From assembly GCA_021788365.1 (NCBI GenBank), contig JAJYKS010000001.1:124001-188000 (forward strand): 64,000 nt of DNA, in the 5' to 3' direction. The notes beneath the pieces were generated by a model. The model was not told the origin of the DNA, made no database searches, and saw only the letters and a program-made list of their open reading frames with translations. A program made the translations under genes and the position numbers. Each line of letters begins with the position of its first letter. Position 1 is the stretch's first letter. Origin of the DNA: a bacterium (GTDB lineage: Bacteria; Patescibacteria; Microgenomatia; UBA1400; UBA12108). Of the stretch, positions 24,761 through 33,152 are shown one piece after another.

Positions 24761-25515
24761 CTATGGACTTTAGCACCATTTACATACTCTGGAAGCGGCA
24801 ACTTATTAAGTATTTCCGTTCGCGGAGCCGTATTGTTGGTTCACTCGGCCAGCCCATCCTTTTTCTTGTGGCGTTTGGGTTTGGATTTGGCGGTGTATAT
24901 CAGCGTGCGGGGGGCGGCAGCTATATGGAGTTTCTCGCTCCTGGGATTATTCTCATGAGCGTGCTCTTTACCGCCGTGTTTTCTGGGATAGACCTTATCT
25001 GGGACCGACAATTCGGATTCCTTAAAGAAACGATGGTGGCGCCTGTCCCGCGTTTGTCTATTATGCTTGGTAAGACATTAGGTGGGGCGACGGTCGCGGT
25101 AATTCAAGGCCTCATCGTATTTTTGCTTACGTTTCTCTTTGGGTTTCATATAGCAAGTGCTCCCCTTCTCCTTGTTGCATTCTTTGCCGTTGTGCTCGTC
25201 GCTATCTTATTTACTTCCTTGGGTGTTGCCATTGCCTCTACGCTCGAGGATATGCAGGGATTTCAACTCATCATGAATTTTCTTGTCATGCCTACCGTAT
25301 TTTTGTCGGGGGCATTCTTTCCCCTCCAGGGACTGCCGACCCTCATGGAGTATGTCGTCAAAATAGACCCACTGACCTATGGGGTGGACGCTGTGCGTGG
25401 AGCGCTTATTGGTATCTCTTCTTTTGGTATGGCGCTCGACTTTGCTATCCTGATTGGGCTTTCTGTTGCTATGCTGGCTATTGGCAGCTACCTCTTCGAG
25501 AAAGTTCAAATTTAG
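24745..25515 (+). CDS. ABC-2 type permease
   Basis: 256 residues, six predicted helices, with the ABC-2 motifs FLAPGIILMSVLFTAVFSG and VMPTVFLSGAFFPLQGLP. With the DrrA-type ATPase it would export a lipid, polysaccharide or drug-like compound. I use the ATG at 24745, which overlaps the ATPase; an ATG at 24763 is an alternative. It follows the system 1 efflux genes and precedes the flavin module. Confidence 0.92.
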   Translation: MEEALTMDFSTIYILWKRQLIKYFRSRSRIVGSLGQPILFLVAFGFGFGGVYQRAGGGSYMEFLAPGIILMSVLFTAVFSGIDLIWDRQFGFLKETMVAPVPRLSIMLGKTLGGATVAVIQGLIVFLLTFLFGFHIASAPLLLVAFFAVVLVAILFTSLGVAIASTLEDMQGFQLIMNFLVMPTVFLSGAFFPLQGLPTLMEYVVKIDPLTYGVDAVRGALIGISSFGMALDFAILIGLSVAMLAIGSYLFEKVQI

Positions 25516-25520
25516 CCGTA

Positions 25521-25553
25521 TTCAGCACAGATTCAGCAATAGTATCGTATACT
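25521..25553 (+). promoter_or_regulatory. Response-regulator box and -10 of the flavin electron-transfer operon
   Basis: TTCAGC at 25521-25526 and 25532-25537 (11-bp period), then TATACT (25548-25553), 8 nt before the ATG at 25562. Same architecture as 18192 and 23372. Confidence 0.6.
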
Positions 25554-25561
25554 AAAAACGC

Positions 25562-26095
25562 ATGAAAAAGTACGCACAGTTCACTCTCGTTATAGTCGCG
25601 TTCTTCCTACTCGTGTGGATACGACAAGGTGAAAGTAACTCCGAACACACGGTGGCCCTATCACCACAACAGGCGTCGCTCGTTGCAAGTGCGCCGCCGG
25701 GAAACGCCATCGCGAGTCCAGCCGCACCTCCCCCCTCAAATCCCACCCCAACACCAACGCCAACTGCCGCAGCCCAAACCACTACCCCCACTCCCACTCC
25801 TGCACCAAAGGGACAATATCGAGATGGTACCTACACCGGTAGTGTGGCAGATGCATTTTATGGCAACATGCAGGTACAGGCGGTTATCTCTGGCGGGCGC
25901 CTCACCGCCGTCAATATCCTCCAATACCCGAACGATAACGGTACGTCACGCTCCATCAACAGCCAGGCTATCCCCATCCTCCAGTCCGAAGCGCTCCAAG
26001 CGCAAAGCGCTAATATCGATATGGTGTCCGGCGCCTCGGCCAGCTCTCCCGCCTTTCAGCAATCGCTCCAATCTGCTTTGTCACAGGCAAGTTAA
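25562..26095 (+). CDS. Anchored FMN-binding (flavinylated) protein
   Basis: 177 residues: signal anchor (about 5-22), a long Pro/Thr linker (PTPTPTP type, about 55-82) and an FMN_bind domain (GTYTGSVADAFYGNMQVQAV ... DMVSGASAS). FMN is normally attached through a phosphoester to the last Ser/Thr of SGA(T/S); here the site reads SGAS, so a serine acceptor is predicted. The next gene encodes the transferase ApbE. It likely carries electrons on the outer face of the membrane. Confidence 0.88.
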   Translation: MKKYAQFTLVIVAFFLLVWIRQGESNSEHTVALSPQQASLVASAPPGNAIASPAAPPPSNPTPTPTPTAAAQTTTPTPTPAPKGQYRDGTYTGSVADAFYGNMQVQAVISGGRLTAVNILQYPNDNGTSRSINSQAIPILQSEALQAQSANIDMVSGASASSPAFQQSLQSALSQAS

Positions 26096-26098
26096 TGT

Positions 26099-26845
26099 AT
26101 GCGTATGACACGAACGACAATGGCAATGCCCGCCGCCGTCACCGCCCTTGACGCCCACGCGTCGGCGGATGATCTTGGGCGCGTATTCCACTTGTTTGAC
26201 GAAGTTGACCAGAAATTCAGCGTTTTTCGTGACGAGAGTCCGGTTTCAAAGTACCGGCGGGGGGAGCGCACCCGCGACAGCTTCGACGAGGAAGAGCGCC
26301 ATGTGTGGGACCTTTGCGAACAGACAAAACGGGAGACCGATGGATACTTTGACGCGTTTTATGGCGGGACGTACGACCCCACCGGGCTCGTCAAGGGATA
26401 TGCCATACGGCGTGGGGCCGAGCTTTTGCGCTCTCTCGGATATCGACAATTTCTCATAGAGATCGCAGGGGATGGGGAGGCCGGGGAGAAATCGCGCGGC
26501 ACCGGGTGGAAAGTCGGCATATCTAATCCCTTTAACACCCGCGAAATCGTAAAAGTCGTACAGCTCTCCAACTGCGGCATTGCCACTTCCGGTATCGCCG
26601 AGCACCTGGATCACATTGTCGATCCGCACACCCATCAGCCTGCCCACGAACTGGCAAGTATTACCGTCATCGCGCAAGACGCCGAGGAGGCAGACCGCTT
26701 TGCCACGGCGGCCTTCTCGATGGGCACAGCGGGACTCGCGTTTGTGGAGCAGCACACCCACTGCGCGGCATACGCCGTGACGGCCGACCGGCGCGGGGTT
26801 GCGACTACACGATTTAAGAGTTACGAGGTAGCCAGTAACCTATGA
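26099..26845 (+). CDS. apbE: FAD:protein FMN transferase
   Basis: 248 residues with ApbE motifs: YDPTGLVKGYAIRR (about 96-109), the GIATSG block and the C-terminal DRFATAAFSMG. It cleaves FAD and transfers FMN to the Ser/Thr of FMN_bind domains, here presumably the protein encoded 3 nt upstream. No signal peptide is evident, and the protein is shorter than typical ApbE (about 320-350), lacking part of the N-terminal region. The stop overlaps the next start by 4 nt. Confidence 0.9.
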   Translation: MRMTRTTMAMPAAVTALDAHASADDLGRVFHLFDEVDQKFSVFRDESPVSKYRRGERTRDSFDEEERHVWDLCEQTKRETDGYFDAFYGGTYDPTGLVKGYAIRRGAELLRSLGYRQFLIEIAGDGEAGEKSRGTGWKVGISNPFNTREIVKVVQLSNCGIATSGIAEHLDHIVDPHTHQPAHELASITVIAQDAEEADRFATAAFSMGTAGLAFVEQHTHCAAYAVTADRRGVATTRFKSYEVASNL

Positions 26846-28374
26846 TGCAGATAATTGATCGCTTCCTCGATCGCACCACCATGTACCGTCTGACGGTCTA
26901 CTACCTGGTCGCACTCCTCGGTATTGCCACGATATTTTCTGCTGGACACATTCTCACGTTCAACCCTTTAGACATTGCCATTTCTGTCACTGCCGCCCTA
27001 GCGACATGCCTCATCGGCAACGAGATCGCTGCAGCCGTATTTGGCGCGACCGCCAACACGGAGAGTAGCACCATCACCGCGCTCATTATGGCGCTTCTTA
27101 TCCCGCCCACCTATCCCATGAATATCGTGGCAGTCGTGCTTGCCTCCGGGGCCGCGATCGCCTCCAAGTATCTTTTGACAGTGGAAAAACATCATGTGTT
27201 CAACCCGGTGGCAGCGGGAGCGGTGGCCCTCGCTCTCCTTACCCCATTCTCGGTGACTTGGTGGGTTGGTAGCCCGTGGATGCTGCCCTTTGTGGCACTG
27301 GGCGGGTGGGCAATCGTCCGTAAGACTCAGCGGGAGGATATGGTGGCGACGTTCCTCGTCACTTTTTTCGCGATCACCACACTTTCGGTACTCTTTACCC
27401 GCCCCAGTTTCTCTAGCCTCACGACGGCGTGGATTGTCGGCTTTGTTCACTCCGCGCTCATCTTTTTTGCTACCGTCATGTTTACCGAACCCTTAACCTC
27501 GCCGGGAACAAAGGCTGGACGCCGGTGGTTTGCCGTGGCAACTGCGCTTTTGTATGCGACACCGCAAGTACCGCTGTTTGGCCAGGTATTTACCCCGGAG
27601 ATGGCGCTTGTACTCGCCAACTTCGGCGCCTTTCTTTTGTGGCCGCATTACCGCTATACCTTGACCTTGGCTGCTAAAAAAATACTTGCTAAAGATGTAT
27701 ACGAATTCTCTTTTTACCTCCCGGAAGAAAAGATCACCTACCGCCCCGGTCAGTTTATGGAATGGACGTTACCCCACAGCTCTGTCGATAATCGAGGTAA
27801 TCGCCGCTATTTTAGTCTATCCTCTGCCCCCACAGAAAAAACCGTGAGCTTTGCGATAAAGTATTACGACCCGCCATCTAGCTACAAGCGGACACTCGTA
27901 GCAATGGAGCCTGGCGGTAGTATTATCGCAACTGATGTGGCGGGCGACTTTACCCTCCCCAAAAAATTGTCCCAGCCACTGGTTTTTGTTGCTGGCGGGA
28001 TCGGGGTAGCACCGTTTCGGAGTATGCTCAAGGCGATTGTCGATCGTGGAGAGCGCGCCAATCTCACCATCTTATATGTTAACCGCCACGCCGATGAAAT
28101 TGCGTACAACGACCTTTTTATTCGCGCTGCTGGACTTGGGGTAAAGACGTACTACATTTTGACCGATGCCAAGTCCCTTCCCCCCGGATGGAAGGGAGGG
28201 GTGGGACACGTTGACGCTAAGATGATTGCGCAGCTCGTCCCAGATTACCAGCGAGCTAGTTTTTATCTTTCTGGCCCTCAGCCGATGGTGGAGGCGGCTG
28301 CCTCGGCGCTTGCCAACCTATCAGTCCCTGACAAGCAGATCGTTACCGACTTTTTCCCCGGCTATGCCACTTGA
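26842..28374 (+). CDS. RnfD/NqrB-like membrane domain fused to a ferredoxin-NADP reductase domain
   Basis: 510 residues. The first 270 form about nine helices of the NqrB/RnfD family (TITALIMALLIPPTYPMNIV, HHVFNPVAAGAVAL). Residues 275-510 are an FNR-type module: FAD site RRYFSLSSAPTE, NAD(P) site FVAGGIGVAPFRSML and the C-terminal FYLSGPQPMVE. It can take electrons from NAD(P)H and pass them through membrane flavins to the FMN-binding protein. The fusion combines what are separate Nqr/Rnf subunits; no other Rnf subunits are nearby, so ion pumping is doubtful. Confidence 0.88.
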   Translation: MMQIIDRFLDRTTMYRLTVYYLVALLGIATIFSAGHILTFNPLDIAISVTAALATCLIGNEIAAAVFGATANTESSTITALIMALLIPPTYPMNIVAVVLASGAAIASKYLLTVEKHHVFNPVAAGAVALALLTPFSVTWWVGSPWMLPFVALGGWAIVRKTQREDMVATFLVTFFAITTLSVLFTRPSFSSLTTAWIVGFVHSALIFFATVMFTEPLTSPGTKAGRRWFAVATALLYATPQVPLFGQVFTPEMALVLANFGAFLLWPHYRYTLTLAAKKILAKDVYEFSFYLPEEKITYRPGQFMEWTLPHSSVDNRGNRRYFSLSSAPTEKTVSFAIKYYDPPSSYKRTLVAMEPGGSIIATDVAGDFTLPKKLSQPLVFVAGGIGVAPFRSMLKAIVDRGERANLTILYVNRHADEIAYNDLFIRAAGLGVKTYYILTDAKSLPPGWKGGVGHVDAKMIAQLVPDYQRASFYLSGPQPMVEAAASALANLSVPDKQIVTDFFPGYAT

Positions 28375-28423
28375 GATGTGATACACTCATACACGTATTG
28401 TCATTAGTTTAAGGAGGAGAGAT

Positions 28424-29038
28424 ATGGACTATAGCAAAGTTGCAAAAAAAGATGTCGTCGAACATGTTATTGCAGAGCTTGCAAAGCGCAACATTGACGC
28501 GATATATGTACCTGATCGCGTTGCGGCAAAGGAAAAGGTATTGTCACTTATACCTAGCGGCGCCGAAGTTTTTACCATGAGCTCCATTACCCTTAAAGAA
28601 ACCGGGATCGCCGACGCCATAAACAATTCTTCTGACTATGTGTCGGTGCGAAACAAACTGAACGCCATGAACCGTGAGACTCAGAGCAGGGAGATGCAAG
28701 TCCTTGGCGCTGCGCCGCAGGTTGCTGTGGGGTCGGTTCATGCCGTGACCGAGGATGGAGATATATATATAGCGAGCAACACGGGTAGTCAGCTCCCGGC
28801 GTACGCGTACGGGGCAGATCGCGTTATCTGGGTCGTGGGCACACAAAAGATCGTCCTCGACGGGAAGGCCGCACTCGACCGCCTGGATACTTATATCCTC
28901 CCCAAGGAGTCGGTGCGTTTGTCGGAGCAGTACCACGCGCAGCTGACGTCCAATGTCAGCAAGCTACTCATTGTTCATAAGGAATTTACCCCAGGGCGGG
29001 TGACGGTTGTCTTTGTCGGTGAGCAGCTCGGATTCTAA
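28424..29038 (+). CDS. LUD-domain protein (LutC/YkgG-like)
   Basis: 204 residues of a single LUD domain: SGAEVFTMSSITLKETGI, AVGSVHAVTEDGDIYIASNT and ADRVIWVVGTQKIV are typical. Lactate-utilisation LutC-type proteins act with LutA/LutB in lactate oxidation, but neither partner is here, so the role may be different. Strong AAGGAGG 6 nt before the ATG. Own transcription unit, 49 nt after the RnfD-FNR gene. Confidence 0.88.
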   Translation: MDYSKVAKKDVVEHVIAELAKRNIDAIYVPDRVAAKEKVLSLIPSGAEVFTMSSITLKETGIADAINNSSDYVSVRNKLNAMNRETQSREMQVLGAAPQVAVGSVHAVTEDGDIYIASNTGSQLPAYAYGADRVIWVVGTQKIVLDGKAALDRLDTYILPKESVRLSEQYHAQLTSNVSKLLIVHKEFTPGRVTVVFVGEQLGF

Positions 29039-29048
29039 TCATTCCCCC

Positions 29049-29082
29049 CTTAATCTTCTCTTAATGCACAGTGGCGTATAGA
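29049..29082 (+). promoter_or_regulatory. CTTAAT direct-repeat box and -10
   Basis: CTTAAT at 29049-29054 and 29060-29065, 11 bp apart (OmpR/PhoP-type tandem site but a different sequence from the TTCAG boxes), followed 11 nt later by TATAGA (29077-29082). Likely site for response regulator 2, encoded downstream. Confidence 0.5.
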
Positions 29083-29113
29083 TATTATTGTTATTTCATT
29101 ACAAGGAGGATCT

Positions 29114-29542
29114 ATGCGAGACTCTATCATTAGTAAAGTCATAGCTGGTGTTTTGACCACCGCGTCCATCGCGACCAGCGTGGGGGCAGGTTACAAAGTA
29201 TTTGCAGAGCACAATAGCGCTCCAGCACCGGTTCCGACTATTGCCGAATCGTCACCTTTACCAACGTCTTCCCCGGAAGTACTTGGGACAGAGATAAAGG
29301 CGTCTGAAAAGACCGAGGCTACTGCGACACCTACACCAAGTGCGAGTGCGAGCCCCACCCCTAGCGCATCGCCGAGCGTAAGTCCGCTCCCCTCATTTTC
29401 TCCTATGCCGTCGTTTACCCCAGGTAAGTTCGACGATTCCTCGGACGACAGCGTGGAGATTGAAGATCAGCACGTGCACGTCGGAGTCAACGCTTCGACA
29501 ACTACCTCGGTTTCACCCACCCCTGAAGCAGGTGATAACTAA
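29114..29542 (+). CDS. Exported low-complexity Ser/Pro/Thr protein
   Basis: 142 residues. N-terminal hydrophobic segment (about 8-26) ending in AEHNS suggests a signal peptide. The rest is disordered: Ser/Pro/Thr repeats (PTPSASASPTPSASPSVSP) and an acidic/His stretch (DDSSDDSVEIEDQHVHV) that could bind metal. Preceded by AAGGAGG and by a candidate regulator-2 box. No family recognised; it may be a surface or stress-induced envelope protein. Confidence 0.65.
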   Translation: MRDSIISKVIAGVLTTASIATSVGAGYKVFAEHNSAPAPVPTIAESSPLPTSSPEVLGTEIKASEKTEATATPTPSASASPTPSASPSVSPLPSFSPMPSFTPGKFDDSSDDSVEIEDQHVHVGVNASTTTSVSPTPEAGDN

Positions 29543-29568
29543 GCTAGCCATCACTAAAGCCGAGTATC

Positions 29569-29593
29569 AGAGGCTGCGCATTCCGCAGCCTCT
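29569..29593 (+). terminator. Hairpin after the exported protein gene
   Basis: Perfect 10-bp stem AGAGGCTGCG / CGCAGCCTCT with loop CATTC. Only a weak T tract (TGTTCC) follows, so termination may be partial. Confidence 0.55.
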
Positions 29594-29601
29594 GTTCCGG
29601 A

Positions 29602-29607
29602 TATAAT
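29602..29607 (+). promoter_or_regulatory. -10 box of two-component system 2 (leaderless)
   Basis: TATAAT, 8 nt before the ATG at 29616. Confidence 0.55.
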
Positions 29608-29615
29608 AGCGCTAT

Positions 29616-30296
29616 ATGCGAATATTGCTTGTTGAGGATGACCTTGTTATTTCCAAAAATATTGTAATTCTCCTTAAACGTGAGTCCTATGCTGTGGACA
29701 CCGCGAACTCTATTGAGCAGGCACGCGAGCACATCGAGTCTGAGACATATGACTGCATTATTCTTGACCGCCGGTTACCAGATGGTGACGGAGTAGCGCT
29801 CATACCCACTATTCGGACTGAGCATCCCACAACTCTTACGATATTGCTTACTGCCAGAGCTCAGACGAGTGACGTGGTGGCCGGTCTTAACGCGGGTGCC
29901 GACGACTATATTGCGAAACCATTTGTCCCGGCAACACTTCTTGCGCGACTTCGCGCACTACTGCGCCGAGCGAGACGAGTACCTGTTACCCCTATCATCG
30001 CGATTGCTGACCTCATTATAGACACCAATACTCACCACGTTACGCGTGCGGGGCGTACCATAGAACTTTCACCCCGCGAATACGCGATACTCGACTACCT
30101 CGCGCGGCATCCATGCCAAGCCATCGATCGCATGACTATACTCACCCATGCGTGGGACGAGCGAGTCGACCTTTTTTCCAACACCGTGGATGTCCATATT
30201 CGTTATCTGCGACGCAAAATTGATGAGGGACAGCAACTCCCCCTCATTCATACTGTTCGCGGTAAAGGCTACATGCTATGCGACCGCGCAGTATAG
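29616..30296 (+). CDS. OmpR-family response regulator (system 2)
   Basis: 226 residues. Receiver with E7-D8-D9, acceptor D51 (CIILDRRLPDGDG) and AKPF lysine; winged helix with SPREYAILDYLARHP and VRGKGYML at the C-terminus. Overlaps its kinase by 19 nt. Candidate target: the gene immediately upstream, whose promoter has an 11-bp-spaced CTTAAT repeat. Confidence 0.95.
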   Translation: MRILLVEDDLVISKNIVILLKRESYAVDTANSIEQAREHIESETYDCIILDRRLPDGDGVALIPTIRTEHPTTLTILLTARAQTSDVVAGLNAGADDYIAKPFVPATLLARLRALLRRARRVPVTPIIAIADLIIDTNTHHVTRAGRTIELSPREYAILDYLARHPCQAIDRMTILTHAWDERVDLFSNTVDVHIRYLRRKIDEGQQLPLIHTVRGKGYMLCDRAV

Positions 30297-31654
30297 CGAC
30301 AAAATTTACTCTGCTCGTGACGATACTTGTCACGGTGATTGTACTTGCGGCGTCGGCGGGTGTCGGGGTAATGGTTTATTTCCAAACTGAGCGAGAAATA
30401 CAGCGACAACTATCTACCGAGGCGACAACTATTGTCGAGCAATATCTCCAGGTATCGAAGGGCTCCGTACAACTTTCGTCGACGGTTAGTGGCGAGGCCC
30501 TGGCATCAGCGTTGCGGACGCTTGATCTTTCTTTGTATATCGAGAATACACAAGGTGCGGTACTTGCCACGTACGGTACATACCGTGATATTACTCCCGA
30601 GGAGCAGGCGCAGTTTATCCAGACATCGCCTATGGAAAATGGTATGTATCGGGATATTTCTTTGCGAGGTAACCGCTACGATACATACACGATTCCCCTG
30701 CGTTCAAGCGAGGGAACGGTTGGTTATATGCAAATTTCCCGACTAAACAATGTACTACCACTCATTACCCGAACGCTCGGATCGACACTCCTCTTTATCT
30801 TACCGCTTGTTTGGATTGTCGCAGCAGCCACAACTCGCATGCTTTCTGCGGCAATACTTGATCCGCTATCGCGACTCGTTGCTTTTATGGATCAGATAGA
30901 AGTTGAGCATGTATCTTCTCATACCCTTACGCTTCCCCCATTTGCCGACCGTGAAGTACGTGTACTTGTTATAGCTTTTAACGCACTCCTTACGCGGGTG
31001 CACGAGACTATTACGCGGGAACGGGAAGCTGCTGAAAATATTTCACACGAACTGAAAACTCCTTTAACCCGCATAGCGAGTAGTCTTGGAGTTGCCGCAC
31101 AAGGTGCCCCACCTGCAACAGCTCGTGCGATACGAGCGGTAACTCGTGATATCGTTCAGCTTGGCTCACAAGCCGATGCAATCCTAGATCTAGCCATTAC
31201 CCATCCCTCCACTACCCAGATGAGCTGCCTCCTTTCGCCTGTTATTGCAGAACTTTCTATCTCTATCCCACCTGACATCACGTACCACGCTCACCTATCA
31301 AAAAATTTTCGTATCCCTATGACGTCAGAGCATGCTCGAGTTGTGTGGCAAAACATTTTTGAAAATGCCATAAAGTACAACCATCATGGTGGAACACTCA
31401 CTATTACTGCCAAGGTGAGCGGATCGGGATGGAGTGTGACCACCACCAACACCACACAGGAGCGGGATGGGGAGGATGGGACTGTGTTTGACCGTTGGTG
31501 GCGCGGCGCTTCTTCCTCAGTCCGCGGACGTGGGATTGGGATGGCTCTCATCCGTGACATCTGCCATATCTATCACCTAACAGCAACGTTTTCCATAAAA
31601 AACGGCATTGCCACGACCGTTGTGGCGGGACCATCGTTGCAACCAAGTTCATAG
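30278..31654 (+). CDS. Sensor histidine kinase (system 2) with degenerate ATP lid
   Basis: 458 residues. TM1 (12-34), extracytoplasmic sensor domain (35-165), TM2 (168-190), HAMP-like region (DPLSRLVAFMDQIE) and H-box ENISHELKTPL (His257). N-box FENAIKYN is kept, but the usual DxGxG (G1) motif is not recognisable: the region reads SVTTTNTTQERDG. G2 appears as GRGIGMAL. Kinase activity may therefore be weak or the ATP site altered; phosphatase function may dominate. Confidence 0.88.
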   Translation: MRPRSIATKFTLLVTILVTVIVLAASAGVGVMVYFQTEREIQRQLSTEATTIVEQYLQVSKGSVQLSSTVSGEALASALRTLDLSLYIENTQGAVLATYGTYRDITPEEQAQFIQTSPMENGMYRDISLRGNRYDTYTIPLRSSEGTVGYMQISRLNNVLPLITRTLGSTLLFILPLVWIVAAATTRMLSAAILDPLSRLVAFMDQIEVEHVSSHTLTLPPFADREVRVLVIAFNALLTRVHETITREREAAENISHELKTPLTRIASSLGVAAQGAPPATARAIRAVTRDIVQLGSQADAILDLAITHPSTTQMSCLLSPVIAELSISIPPDITYHAHLSKNFRIPMTSEHARVVWQNIFENAIKYNHHGGTLTITAKVSGSGWSVTTTNTTQERDGEDGTVFDRWWRGASSSVRGRGIGMALIRDICHIYHLTATFSIKNGIATTVVAGPSLQPSS

Positions 31655-31697
31655 TGTGATTTGATTGGTGCATACTAGTATTTATGGAGGGGAATAT

Positions 31698-31898
31698 ATG
31701 ATTTTTCGTATGCGGAGTGTGGAGAAGTATTTTAGCAAGCATGTCATGGCAAATAGCGCGGCACATCTTTTCTTGGGCGTAGGCTTGGGACTTTTGGCCG
31801 CGCGGCCACTCGCCGCAACACACCCGGTACGCTGGGCACTGGTCTTTATTGCGGTTGGCCTCGGTGTACACATTATGGCAATGACTGAGAAAAAGTAA
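31698..31898 (+). CDS. Small membrane protein
   Basis: 66 residues with two likely helices (HLFLGVGLGLLAARPLA and WALVFIAVGLGVHIMA) and a basic N-terminus. GGAGGGG before the ATG at 31698 decides this start over an earlier in-frame ATG. No family recognised with confidence; similar short two-helix proteins are common in compact genomes. Confidence 0.6.
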   Translation: MIFRMRSVEKYFSKHVMANSAAHLFLGVGLGLLAARPLAATHPVRWALVFIAVGLGVHIMAMTEKK

Positions 31899-31900
31899 TC

Positions 31901-31906
31901 TATAAT
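31901..31906 (+). promoter_or_regulatory. -10 box of the GH18-like gene (leaderless GTG)
   Basis: TATAAT, 7 nt before the GTG at 31914. Confidence 0.55.
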
Positions 31907-31913
31907 TGAGTTT

Positions 31914-33152
31914 GTGCGAGCTGTATTTGCTGTTTTTGTTGCTGCTACTACTTTTGTTTTCGGGCTTGCTGCCGGTTATTTTTTTGTTGTGCGACTTTTG
32001 CCAGACACCTCATTTATGCCTGACCATCCGCTCTACCGAACGTTTGGTGTGGTAAAGCCGAAGGTAGTCGGATTCCTACCCTACTTTCTTATGAGCAAAG
32101 CTACTCACGACTACCACCCCTACCTCACCGATCTCACCTATTTTGGCCTAGCGCTTCAGCCAGATGGTAGTGTACAGAAGCTGGTCAACCCCCACGAGCA
32201 AGAGCCTGGATACACTGCACTTACCGGCGGAAAGTGGACCACATTTGCTGCACCGTATGCGGATGCCGGAGTTGGTACCTCCCTCCTTGTTCATACCGGA
32301 GACGAAGACACCATTGCGACCCTTGTCGCAAACCCAGCATCGTCGGCAGCAACGCTCGTCTCATCGGTGCTTCCCGCTATGAAAACATACAACTTCCGCG
32401 ACCTTAATCTCGACATTGAGAGTTTCCGCACGGCAAGTGACTCCGCGCGAGCAAACTTTACCACGTTTCTTGCGACTGTCGCCTCTGCCATGCACACGGC
32501 TGGATATACCGTGACGGTCGAACTTTCTCCCTCTGCATTCACCAAATCGTACCTTACCGATCCTGTCGCTGTTGGTCGGTATGCAGACTACGCTCTCGTT
32601 ATGGGTTATGACTACCATTACACCGGAAGTTATGTGACCGGGCCAATCGCACCCGTCCACGGCGTGCCAAGTGTGCGCGAAAATGATGTTGCGACTACTA
32701 TTGCTGCAGCCACCGCTGCCATACCCCCCGAGAAGATCATCTTGGGTATCCCTCTCTATGGTTACCAGTGGGAGACCCTTACTGCTACCCCTGCGGCTGG
32801 TGTGATCCCTGGCTCCGGTGTTGCTGCTTCTGCCGCCAGAGTTGCATCGTTATCTGCTACGTGTACGACGTGTACGGTGACCCGAGACCCAATAGCTGAC
32901 GAGCGTATCATCATCAAGCCCGACCCTACAACTGGCAGTATCTACCAATTCTTCGTACCCGACCAAGCTGCACTCACCAGCAAGCTGTCGCTTGCCACAG
33001 AGTATCACCTCGCCGGCATTGCTTTGTGGGCACTCGGTTACGAAGATGAGTCTCTTTTGTCACCACTCTCTGCCTATCGCGCGTCTGCCCGCCTCATCCC
33101 ATCATTCACTTTCCCCACAACCGTGACGAACGTGATGTCCCATATACGGTAA
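31914..33152 (+). CDS. GH18-like (chitinase/spore-germination YaaH-type) exported protein
   Basis: 412 residues: N-terminal signal anchor (VFAVFVAATTFVFGLAAGYFF), then a GH18 TIM barrel. The catalytic strand reads FRDLNLDIES: compared with DGxDxDxE the first DG is RD, but the Asp-x-Glu pair is kept. Other GH18 features are YALVMGYDYHYTG and KIILGIPLYGYQW. Likely acts on peptidoglycan or glycan outside the cell. GTG start directly behind a TATAAT box. The 3' end overlaps the convergent FecR gene by 47 nt. Confidence 0.82.
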   Translation: MRAVFAVFVAATTFVFGLAAGYFFVVRLLPDTSFMPDHPLYRTFGVVKPKVVGFLPYFLMSKATHDYHPYLTDLTYFGLALQPDGSVQKLVNPHEQEPGYTALTGGKWTTFAAPYADAGVGTSLLVHTGDEDTIATLVANPASSAATLVSSVLPAMKTYNFRDLNLDIESFRTASDSARANFTTFLATVASAMHTAGYTVTVELSPSAFTKSYLTDPVAVGRYADYALVMGYDYHYTGSYVTGPIAPVHGVPSVRENDVATTIAAATAAIPPEKIILGIPLYGYQWETLTATPAAGVIPGSGVAASAARVASLSATCTTCTVTRDPIADERIIIKPDPTTGSIYQFFVPDQAALTSKLSLATEYHLAGIALWALGYEDESLLSPLSAYRASARLIPSFTFPTTVTNVMSHIR

